Origin: Nibrella saemangeumensis
GTDB lineage: Bacteria > Bacteroidota > Bacteroidia > Cytophagales > Spirosomataceae
Reading direction: 5' to 3'
Length of the DNA stretch: 64,000 nt
Assembly (NCBI RefSeq): GCF_039541915.1
Contig: NZ_BAABHD010000024.1
Location: 124,001-188,000 of the forward strand
The notes beneath the pieces are model-generated. The model saw nothing but the letters and a program-made list of their open reading frames with translations, made no database searches and was not told the origin of the DNA. Each line of letters starts with the position of its first letter. Position 1 is the first letter of the stretch. Shown here piece by piece: positions 9,518 to 17,034 of the stretch. Position numbers and translations under genes: made by a program.

Positions 9518-11815
9518 ATGTGGTCTGCCCTTACCCAATTCCTGCTTTCTTACCGGCGTTTACTGCTGGCAATCCTTCTTACGCTTACCGCCGTAATGGC
9601 CTACATGGGGGCTACCCGGCTTCAGTTATCCTACCAGATTGCCCGCGTTTTACCCATGTCCGATACCACGCAGCAGCAGTATGAACAGTTTAAGCAGCGC
9701 TTCGGGGCCGATGGCACCCTGATGGTCATCGGCTGGCAGGATAACCGCTGGTACGATCTGCCCGTTTACCAGCACTGGTACGACATGACCGAACAGGTCC
9801 GGCAATTGCCGGGGGTGAAAGATGTGCTGTCCAGCACGCGGATCTATACCCTGGAGCGACTCGATACCGGCTGGCAGGTATGTCCCCTGCTGAACCACCG
9901 GCCCCGGTCACAGGCGGAAGTCGACAGTCTTCGTGACCGGACACTGGCCCTGCCTTTTTACCAGGGACTACTGTATAACCCCAAGACGAAAGCGACCCTG
10001 ATGGCTATCTCCTTCGACGAGAAGAGCCTCAATTCCCGGCAGCGTATTGCCATGGTAGAAACCATCCGGCAGCACGGTCAAGCCTTTTCGCAGGCAACGG
10101 GTATACCGCTCCACTATTCAGGCCTGCCGTCCATCCGCACGGAGGTGATGAAGAAAGTTTCCGGCGAAATGAAGCGGTTCCTTGGGCTGGCAGCCGCCGT
10201 AACCGGCCTGATAGTGGGACTCTTGTTCCGCTCGATGCGGGTGGTGGCCCTGTCGATGACCGTAGTTGGCATGGGCGTATGCGTAAGCGTGGGGACACTG
10301 GCCCTGCTCGGCTATGAGATAACGCTGCTGACCGGTCTGCTGCCCCCCCTGCTGCTGGTGGTGGGAGTCCCCAACTGCGTATTTCTGGTTAACAAGTACC
10401 ACGAAGAACTGGCTTCGCACGGGCAGCAGCGCCGGGCGCTGGAGGTAATGGTCCGGCAGATTGGTCTGTCATCGCTGCTGGCCAATGTAACCACCGCTAT
10501 CGGGTTCGGGGTGTTTTACTTCACCAACAGCCGGCTGCTGATGGAATTTGGCGTAGTAGCTGCTATCTGCGTTATGGCTGTTTATGCCATTTGCCTGGTT
10601 ATGGTTCCTGTTCTGCTGAGTTATCTGCCGTTGCCAGCGACCCATTCGCTGGCAACGGTGCAGGAAGGGCCCTGGCAGCAACTGCTAACCCGAATTGCCG
10701 GCTGGGTGAGCAGCCGGCGGGGACTCATTTACGGCTCCATCGCCCTCATTACCCTGGTGAGTGCGCTGGGTATGCTGCGAATCCGGGTGGAAGGCTACAT
10801 TGTGGATGACCTGCCCAAAAACGACCCGGTGTATACCGACCTGCGCTTTTTTGAGCAGCAGTTTAAGGGCGCCTTGCCACTGGAATTGACGATTGACACC
10901 GGGCAACCCAACGGCGTCTTTGCCGGAACCGCGCAGTCCCTTTACAAAATCAGGGCCCTGGAGCGGATCATGGACGATTATCCGGAGTTTTCGAAACCCC
11001 GGTCGCTGGTCGATGCGGTACGGTTTGCCTACCAGACCTACCGCGGGGGCGATTCCCGGTACTATGTTTTACCACCTGCGCTGGAATTGCAGAAGATGGT
11101 CGGCACTACGCCGTTGAACACCAGACAGTCAACGCTGGCCCAGTCGTTGGTGGACAGTAGCCGGCAGATCGCCAGGGTGAGTTATCAAATGGCCGATGTG
11201 GGCTCCATCCGGCTCCGGCAGGTGTTAGCCCATGTACAGCCCCGGCTGGACTCACTCTTCAGCGGAACCGATATGCGCGTTAGCCTGACGGGCCACAGCC
11301 TGGTATTTCTGAAGAGCAACGATTACCTGATGGGCAATCTGTACGAAAGTCTGCTGATCGCCATTTTGCTGATCGCCCTGGTGGGGATGATCCTGTTCCG
11401 GTCGATCCCCATCATTTTGCTGTCCAAACTGCCCTGCCTGATTCCGCTGGTGGTTACGGCGGGCCTGATGGGCTATACCGATATTGCTTTCAAACCGTCG
11501 ACCATCCTCATTTTCAGTATCGCCTTTGGCTTAGCCTCCGACGGCACAGTGTACTACCTGACCAGTTACCGGCGGTGGCTCCAGGCTGGTCTGGAACCCC
11601 AGGAGGCTGTGACAAAGGCTATCTACGAAACCGGACCCAGTCTGATCTATACCGCGCTGATTCTGGCGGGTGGTTTCAGTGTGTTCGCGCTGTCGTCGTT
11701 TGGCGGTACGGCCGCCTTGGGTGTGCTGGTCGCAAGCACCATCCTGATGGCCTGCCTGACCAACCTGATTCTGTTACCGGCTCTGCTGCTGAACCTGAAA
11801 CGGTACCGGGTATAA
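9518..11815 (+). CDS. RND/MMPL-family exporter (COG1033 type)
   Basis: A 765-residue inner-membrane transporter with the duplicated RND layout: one N-terminal helix (LLLAILLTLTAVMAYMGA), a periplasmic domain, five helices, then the same pattern again (GLIYGSIALITLVSALGML, second periplasmic loop, five helices). Sequences such as GLLPPLLLVVGVPNCVFLVNKYHEEL and STILIFSIAFGLASDGTVYYL match the TM4 regions of MMPL/HAE3-like exporters, with an Asp in the second one as the proton-relay candidate. Such stand-alone exporters have been linked to lipid or hopanoid transport; the substrate here is unknown. I took ATG 9518 because it immediately precedes the first helix; frames from 9431 only add an unusual hydrophobic leader. 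Confidence 0.88.
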   Translation: MWSALTQFLLSYRRLLLAILLTLTAVMAYMGATRLQLSYQIARVLPMSDTTQQQYEQFKQRFGADGTLMVIGWQDNRWYDLPVYQHWYDMTEQVRQLPGVKDVLSSTRIYTLERLDTGWQVCPLLNHRPRSQAEVDSLRDRTLALPFYQGLLYNPKTKATLMAISFDEKSLNSRQRIAMVETIRQHGQAFSQATGIPLHYSGLPSIRTEVMKKVSGEMKRFLGLAAAVTGLIVGLLFRSMRVVALSMTVVGMGVCVSVGTLALLGYEITLLTGLLPPLLLVVGVPNCVFLVNKYHEELASHGQQRRALEVMVRQIGLSSLLANVTTAIGFGVFYFTNSRLLMEFGVVAAICVMAVYAICLVMVPVLLSYLPLPATHSLATVQEGPWQQLLTRIAGWVSSRRGLIYGSIALITLVSALGMLRIRVEGYIVDDLPKNDPVYTDLRFFEQQFKGALPLELTIDTGQPNGVFAGTAQSLYKIRALERIMDDYPEFSKPRSLVDAVRFAYQTYRGGDSRYYVLPPALELQKMVGTTPLNTRQSTLAQSLVDSSRQIARVSYQMADVGSIRLRQVLAHVQPRLDSLFSGTDMRVSLTGHSLVFLKSNDYLMGNLYESLLIAILLIALVGMILFRSIPIILLSKLPCLIPLVVTAGLMGYTDIAFKPSTILIFSIAFGLASDGTVYYLTSYRRWLQAGLEPQEAVTKAIYETGPSLIYTALILAGGFSVFALSSFGGTAALGVLVASTILMACLTNLILLPALLLNLKRYRV

Positions 11816-11858
11816 AGGCACCCCCTCAAATAAGGTTCTTAACGCTCATTTAGGCACT

Positions 11859-12083
11859 ATGTCACGCACTGACTTTTTAATTCTAAATTGCTTCAGCGAG
11901 CAGGAGTTTCTTTCATTAGATGAAATCGTGCGAAAGACTGGCATCCACCTGCCGCTGTGCCGGTTACGATGTGACGCCTTACGAAAGATGGGGTTTGTCC
12001 GGATTCATAAAACGCCGGATGAGCACATCTACATCGTCGCCATCAGCGCCGACGGAAAAGCAGCGTTGGCCGCGCTCAACTAA
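11859..12083 (+). CDS. 74-residue winged-helix-like protein
   Basis: A short protein whose predicted order is helix-helix-helix-wing: SLDEIVRKTGIHLPLCRLRCDALRKMGFVRIHKTPDEHIYIVAIS. This resembles a bare winged-helix DNA-binding domain of the MarR/ArsR kind without any sensor part. The ATG lies 43 bp after the exporter stop, so it may be the last gene of that transcript. No ligand-binding or dimerisation region is visible. The call rests on pattern only. The following 265 bp (12084-12348) contain no gene I can support and presumably carry the promoter of the esterase remnant. Confidence 0.5.
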   Translation: MSRTDFLILNCFSEQEFLSLDEIVRKTGIHLPLCRLRCDALRKMGFVRIHKTPDEHIYIVAISADGKAALAALN

Positions 12084-12348
12084 CATGTCGGAGCGCATCG
12101 GCAGGCGCTCATCGGCCAATTGCAACCATCGCTCAGTGACAAATAAGGCCCGCCCGACGATGTTGATACCATTTACCCGGCAAAACCCGGCACCTGCCCC
12201 TCGTTTTTCGCCATTCGACCAGATTGTTTTGGATAAGGTTTTCCCATCAAAGAAATTAGTTTGCTGGGGGAAACAGCTTTCTACCAAAGATGTACCGTGT
12301 ACCGGGAGCACGGTCTGTATGTTTCTCTACCTTTAACAAAATCAATGC

Positions 12349-14007
12349 ATGAAACCATCGCGACGTAATTTTCTGCAATCACTGGGTGTGGGCGCAGCCA
12401 GTCTGGGTATTTCTCAGCAAGCAATTGCCACGGGTGCGCAACCGCCGAAGGCGGCCAAACCATCGGCCGACGACCAGATTTTGTTTGTCGGCGACAACAT
12501 TGCCATTGCCAATACCGAATACGGCAAGGTCAGAGGGTTTATCCTGCGGGGTGTCCATCAGTTTCTGGGTATTCCCTACGGGGCCGATACCTCCGGCAAG
12601 AACCGCTTTATGCCCCCGCAGAAACCCACGCCCTGGACCGATGTGCGTCCGGCCCTCTGGTGGGGTAACTCAGCTCCGCAGATCATGGAAAAGCGGTACG
12701 CCAATCCGTACGCTTCGTTTGTCGACCACTGGAACTACGACGATGTATCGGAAGACTGTCTGAAGCTGAACGTCTGGACCCCGGCCCTGGATAACCAGAA
12801 ACGTCCGGTGGTGGTCTGGCTGCACGGCGGTGGTTTCGTTAACGGCAATGGTATTGAACAGGACGGCTACCATGGCGAAAACCTGGCCCGTCTGGGCAAT
12901 GTTGTGTTCTGTTCGCTTAACCACCGGCTCGGCGCGCTGGGCTATACCAACCTGAAAGCCGCCGGCGGACATGCCGCGTCGGGCAACGTGGGTAACCTGG
13001 ATATGGTGGCCGCCCTGGAATGGGTCAAAAACAACATTGCCAGCTTCGGCGGAGACCCGAACAACGTGACCATCATTGGCCAGTCGGGTGGCGGAGCTAA
13101 AGTGACCACGCTGATGAATATGCCCTCCGCGAAAGGACTCTTTCATAAAGCTGTCGCGCTGAGTGGTAGTTCACTGGCCGGGGTAAACAAGGAGTATTCC
13201 GAAAAATTAGGATTGAAGGTGATGGAGGAGGCCGGCCTGAAGCCGGGTGACATCGACAGGCTTCAGCAGATACCCTGGCGGCAGTATATCGACATTGCCA
13301 ACCGGGCCGTGGAGAAAATGGCCGACGAAGCCAAACGGCTCAACCTCGTGCGTGGCGGCTACTCACCCGTGGCCGACGGCGTAACGCTGAACGATGGTGC
13401 CTTTTTCAGTAATCCCAGTCATTTCTCGGCCGACATACCGATGATGATCTGTTCGACATTCCATGAGTAGAGCCCCAGCCGGACCGATGCTGCGCTGGAG
13501 ACTATTTCGCTGGCCGAAGTAAAAGAACGGATCAAACCCCGCTTCGGCGAAAAATCCGGCGACATTGTGGATGCGTACGCCAGGAACTTCCCGAAAGCGC
13601 GTCCGATCGAGATCTGGGCGTTGGTCATGTCTAACCGGAAGAACGCCGTGGCAGCCGCCGACGCGAAAGCCTCGCAGCAGAAAGCTCCCGTGTACGTAGC
13701 CTGGTTCGGCTGGCAGCCGCCCCTGTTCGACGGCCGGATGCGGGCCTTCCACTGCGATGATATCTGCTTCTGGTTCTACAATACCGACCTGATGCTGACC
13801 CATACCGGCGGGGGCAAACGGCCACGGGCGCTGTCGGAAAAGATGGCGAAGTCGTTTATTAATTTCGCCCGGACCGGCAACCCCAACGGGGGCGGTTTAC
13901 CTGCCTGGAAACCGTATACCAAGCAAAACGGAGAAACCATGATCCTGGACGATGCGCCGTTACTGGTAAATGATCCGGACCGCGAGGCACGTAAATCACT
14001 GGCGTAG
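12349..14007 (+). pseudogene. Tat-exported type-B carboxylesterase interrupted by one in-frame TAG
   Basis: The 553-codon frame encodes a carboxylesterase/lipase of the alpha/beta-hydrolase fold. It has a twin-arginine leader (SRRNFLQ, residues 4-10), oxyanion-hole HGGG (159-162), nucleophile Ser246 in GQSGGG, and His468 in FHCDDI. Codon 374 (13468-13470) is TAG, directly after Glu373, the likely catalytic acid. The same frame then continues with good homology to codon 552. One substitution (CAG or GAG to TAG) would explain it. A product ending at residue 373 would lack the catalytic His. An intact paralogue of equal length lies at 27528-29189. It is a recent pseudogene, a sequencing error, or a readthrough gene; I favour the first two. 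Confidence 0.85.
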
Positions 14008-14020
14008 CCGTTACATAGGC

Positions 14021-14057
14021 TGAGGCTGTTCAGAAATTTATATCCTGAACAGCCTCA
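14021..14057 (+). terminator. hairpin terminator after esterase remnant
   Basis: A perfect 13-bp stem (14021-14033 with 14045-14057, arm TGAGGCTGTTCAG) encloses an 11-base AT-rich loop. It lies 14 bp after the esterase stop and 39 bp before the next start. There is no clear U-run, so termination efficiency is uncertain. Confidence 0.6.
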
Positions 14058-14095
14058 ACCTCACTGTCATTCCTTACTATCCACACACCATCACC

Positions 14096-14590
14096 ATGCG
14101 ATTCAAAACGGTCTTTCAAAGCTTACTCTTAGTTAGTTTAGCCGGTGCATTGCCCGTGCAGGCGCAGTCGGTGCCCGTCATCAGTTTTGAGCAGCTAAGC
14201 CGGCAGATCAACCGGTCGAACGACACGCTGTACGTGGTAAATTTCTGGGCGACCTGGTGTGGTCCCTGCGTGCAGGAGTTACCGCAGTTTGAAACCCTGC
14301 ATAAAACCTACGCCACCAAACCGGTACGGGTGCTGCTGGTAAGCATGGACAACAAAGCCACCCTGACATCAAAAGTGGTACCGTTTGTTCGGGCCCGGAA
14401 ACTGCAGACCCCGGTTGTGCTGCTGAACGAACCAGACCTGAACACCTGGGTGGACAGGTTGGTACCGGAATGGTCGGGGGCGTTGCCGATGACCCTGGTG
14501 CTGAACCGCAAACGTAAAGTCCGGCGGTTTATCGGGAAGGCCCTGAAAGACGGAGAACTTCAATCCATAATCAACCAATACAAACTGTAA
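14096..14590 (+). CDS. TlpA/thioredoxin-like periplasmic oxidoreductase
   Basis: A 164-residue protein with a signal peptide (SLLLVSLAGALPVQAQ) and a thioredoxin fold carrying WCGPC (Cys55, Cys58) in the context VVNFWATWCGPCVQELP. It should act in the periplasm as a thiol-disulfide reductase of the TlpA/ResA class. Only six bases separate it from the next gene, also a thioredoxin-fold protein, so the two form an operon. A cis-proline is visible in GALPMTLVLNRKRKV. The natural electron donor and substrate are not indicated by neighbours. Confidence 0.87.
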   Translation: MRFKTVFQSLLLVSLAGALPVQAQSVPVISFEQLSRQINRSNDTLYVVNFWATWCGPCVQELPQFETLHKTYATKPVRVLLVSMDNKATLTSKVVPFVRARKLQTPVVLLNEPDLNTWVDRLVPEWSGALPMTLVLNRKRKVRRFIGKALKDGELQSIINQYKL

Positions 14591-14596
14591 TCGCTT

Positions 14597-15250
14597 ATGA
14601 AAAAGTTTAAACTATTGGCGTTGGGCAGCCTATTGGCGTCTGCCGTTCTGCTCTCGGTAGCCCTCATGAATACCAGGATGGCCGACCGCGATTATGCGGT
14701 CGCGGGTGGGTACAAGGTAGGCGATGTGGTGCAGGATTTTAAACTGAAGAATGTGGACGGCACAACCGTTTCGCTCAGCGATAACCAGCAGGCGAAGGGA
14801 TACATCATTGTGTTTACCTGCAATACCTGCCCGGTGGCCAAGGCCTACGAAAGCCGGATCATGAAACTGGATGAGCAGTTTGCCGCCAAGGGCTATCCCG
14901 TGGTTGCTATTCAGCCCAATGACGTGCAACGCTCACCGGGCGATTCGTTCGAGGCCATGAAGCAGCGTTCCCAGAGCCGGAAGTATTCGTTTCCGTACCT
15001 GTACGACGAAAGCCAAAGCGTAACGCAGGCCTTTGGGGCCAGCAACACTCCGCATGTGTTTGTGGTTAAGCGCGAAGGCAGTCAGTTCCGGGTAGCCTAC
15101 ATTGGGGCCATTGATAACAATCAGTACGATGCAGCCGCAGCGGAGAAGAAATACGTGGAGAGTGCCGTGAACGAACTCCTGGCGGGTAAGCCTGTCACCA
15201 CGCCTTCCGCCCGCGCCATCGGCTGTGGTATCAAATGGAAAAACGCGTAG
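14597..15250 (+). CDS. AhpC/TSA-like thioredoxin family protein
   Basis: A 217-residue redoxin with an N-terminal hydrophobic anchor (LLALGSLLASAVLLSVAL) that may be an uncleaved signal. The peroxiredoxin-like core (GDVVQDFKLKNVDG) carries CNTCPV with Cys75 and Cys78. This CxxC version is typical of a Bacteroidota family often annotated as thioredoxin family protein, partnered with a TlpA-like gene as here. It is probably a periplasmic, membrane-tethered thiol oxidoreductase or peroxidase. A near-terminal Cys (AIGCGIKWK) is present in addition. Confidence 0.85.
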   Translation: MKKFKLLALGSLLASAVLLSVALMNTRMADRDYAVAGGYKVGDVVQDFKLKNVDGTTVSLSDNQQAKGYIIVFTCNTCPVAKAYESRIMKLDEQFAAKGYPVVAIQPNDVQRSPGDSFEAMKQRSQSRKYSFPYLYDESQSVTQAFGASNTPHVFVVKREGSQFRVAYIGAIDNNQYDAAAAEKKYVESAVNELLAGKPVTTPSARAIGCGIKWKNA

Positions 15251-15270
15251 AGCATACGAACCAATGCAAC

Positions 15271-15520
15271 CATGAGTCATCCCGAATTTTTGGGTAAACA
15301 GCCCCGGAGGGGTGCCATATCGGTAGAACGGACATGACATGCGTCTGACAACATCAAAGCCCCAGCGGGGCGTAACACACCCGGTTACGCCCCGCTGGGG
15401 CTTTAGCTTTAGGCTATGGTTAGCTACCGATGTTTTGCCCCTCCGGAGCTGTTCTCAGGCTCGGTAACATCAGCATCGAAATGGCCGTTTAGGGCCTCAT
15501 AAAATTCGGGATGACTCATG
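15271..15520. mobile_element. 250-bp MITE/REP-like element with 20-bp terminal inverted repeats
   Basis: Perfect 20-bp terminal inverted repeats (15271-15290 and 15501-15520, arm beginning CATGAGTCATCCCG) bound a non-coding unit. Inside are two further inverted layers: 15297-15326 against 15424-15453, sharing CCGGAGGGG and ATCGGTAG, and a perfect 21-bp arm hairpin, 15356-15376 against 15384-15404, with a 7-base loop. The layout resembles a miniature inverted-repeat element or a composite REP element, of the CCGGAGGGG...GGTAG sort that I believe recurs in Cytophagales genomes. No transposase frame and no clear target duplication are visible. The inner hairpin could also stop transcription from either side. 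Confidence 0.72.
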
Positions 15521-15548
15521 TTTGCTGTCTGCGCAGCAGCCGATTGAG

Positions 15549-16208
15549 CTAGCCCTGCTTACCTGCACCCTCCTGATGTGAGAGAACCTTCGACTGCAAA
15601 TCGGAAAGGAATTCCTGCATCTCTTTTTTGGCTTTTGAGGAGCAGTAGGGCCGCAGCAGGTTAGTAACCAGCGTTAAGTAGTGATCTATCTGCTCTTCAG
15701 TGCTCATCTCACGAAATGATACGGCAGCTTCCGATATCCAGAACCGGCTGATCAGCGAAAGGGCGGATACCAGAAAGCTGAGTTCGCCTTCCTCCTGAAT
15801 CGTTAAATAGCCCGACGCTCTGAGTATCTCCAGATTGGCCCGCATGGTGGCGTTCCGAACGTTCTGCGTTTGCTGATAGGCGGCTGCCATGTATTTGTTC
15901 TGCGCCATCAGGTGAACCACACTCAGCAGCAGACACCGAAAGGTCACATGATTCTGAAACACCTGGTGCATCATCTCCAGAAAAGACCTCATTGTCAGCC
16001 TGTCCCGCTCGACTATGACGGCGGCATTACTGCGGCTGAGCTCCTGCGCTATCGCGTACACCAGGTCATCTTTGGTGGGAAAATAGTAGGTGATGTTACT
16101 GACCCGCATACCCAACACGGCAGCCAGTTCCCGCAGTCCAACATACTCAATGCCCCGTTCATTGAACATTTCTAACGCTTTAACCACGATTTTTTCCTTT
16201 GTACCCAT
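15549..16208 (-). CDS. TetR family transcriptional regulator
   Basis: A 219-residue repressor beginning MGTKEKIVVKALEMFNERG at ATG 16208; the frame continues upstream but without homology and across the operator. The helix-turn-helix is LRELAAVLGMRVSNITYYFPTKDDLVYAI (about residues 27-55), followed by an all-helical ligand domain. It is divergent from the cupin gene at 16272. The gap holds a perfect palindrome (16216-16232) only 8 bp upstream of its own start, so autoregulation and control of the cupin gene are likely. Confidence 0.9.
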   Translation of the reverse strand: MGTKEKIVVKALEMFNERGIEYVGLRELAAVLGMRVSNITYYFPTKDDLVYAIAQELSRSNAAVIVERDRLTMRSFLEMMHQVFQNHVTFRCLLLSVVHLMAQNKYMAAAYQQTQNVRNATMRANLEILRASGYLTIQEEGELSFLVSALSLISRFWISEAAVSFREMSTEEQIDHYLTLVTNLLRPYCSSKAKKEMQEFLSDLQSKVLSHQEGAGKQG

Positions 16209-16215
16209 CTTTTGG

Positions 16216-16232
16216 TTTGGACATTGTCCAAA
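16216..16232. promoter_or_regulatory. palindromic operator TTTGGAC-ATT-GTCCAAA
   Basis: Perfect 7-bp arms separated by three bases lie in the 63-bp gap between the divergent TetR and cupin genes. Position, symmetry and 17-bp length fit a TetR-family operator. It sits close enough to both starts to block both promoters. Confidence 0.75.
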
Positions 16233-16271
16233 TGCAGCTAGTTTTGTCTTAAACTTAGAACAATAAACAAC

Positions 16272-16859
16272 ATGAACTATCCACTTCCACACACAATCGA
16301 AAACGGCAACGGGGAAACGCTTACCTTTCTACGCCTTATTGAAGAACCCGACGGCGACCGCCTTGTTGGCGAAAATTTTGTAGCACCAACCATCGGCCCA
16401 CCGATGCACGTGCATTGGCTTCAGGACGAAGGCTTTACCGTACTTAACGGCCGGATTGGCTACCAGACTCTAGGACAGCCCGAGCGGTTTGCCGGACCGG
16501 GCGAGAGCATCGTCTTTAAACGGGGCGTACCGCACCGGTTCTGGAATGCCGGCACAGAAACCCTCCACTGCAGTTCCTGGATTAAGCCGACCAACACCAT
16601 TGTCTTTTTCCTGACGAGCATCTTTGAGGCCCAGAAAAAGTCGGGCAAGCCCCAGCCGGAGATCTTTGATGCGGCCTACCTGCTCACCCGGTATGCCAGT
16701 GAGTACGATATGCTGGAGATTCCCCGCTTTGTGCGTAAAGTAATTATGCCCCTGACGTATCAGCTTGGACGGCTGCTGGGCAAGTACAAACACTTTGAAG
16801 GAGCGCCCGAGCCCATAAAGCCACACCAGGTCCTTGAAGCGCAGATGCTTAACGCCTGA
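16272..16859 (+). CDS. cupin-domain protein controlled by the TetR neighbour
   Basis: A 195-residue soluble protein with one cupin barrel: motif 1 PPMHVHWLQDEGFTVLNG carries the His-x-His metal ligands (His46, His48), and motif 2 is GVPHRFWNAG. The C-terminal 90 residues are helical (LLTRYASEYDMLEIPRFVRKVIMPLTYQLGRLLG). Similar proteins are often found beside TetR regulators, and their substrate is unknown. It has no signal peptide, so it is cytosolic. Confidence 0.82.
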   Translation: MNYPLPHTIENGNGETLTFLRLIEEPDGDRLVGENFVAPTIGPPMHVHWLQDEGFTVLNGRIGYQTLGQPERFAGPGESIVFKRGVPHRFWNAGTETLHCSSWIKPTNTIVFFLTSIFEAQKKSGKPQPEIFDAAYLLTRYASEYDMLEIPRFVRKVIMPLTYQLGRLLGKYKHFEGAPEPIKPHQVLEAQMLNA

Positions 16860-16952
16860 TTTAACAACCTGCGCAACACAACAGATACGTCTGGACAGGT
16901 CAAACTCCTTACTGATAGCTCCTGCCGCACTATAGTTATCTCCACTAAAAAA

Positions 16953-16979
16953 CACGGCGGCTACCAAGTAGCCGCCGTG
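16953..16979 (-). terminator. hairpin terminator of the IorB-type gene
   Basis: A perfect 11-bp GC-rich stem (16953-16963 with 16969-16979) with a 5-base loop is followed on the minus strand by TTTTTT. It lies 56 bp beyond the minus-strand oxidoreductase stop. The stem may also help stop the convergent cupin transcript. Confidence 0.85.
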
Positions 16980-17034
16980 CCTGTTACTAACATACGGAGA
17001 ACACCCAACACTTGAGGGTACCCTAAACGTTGCC

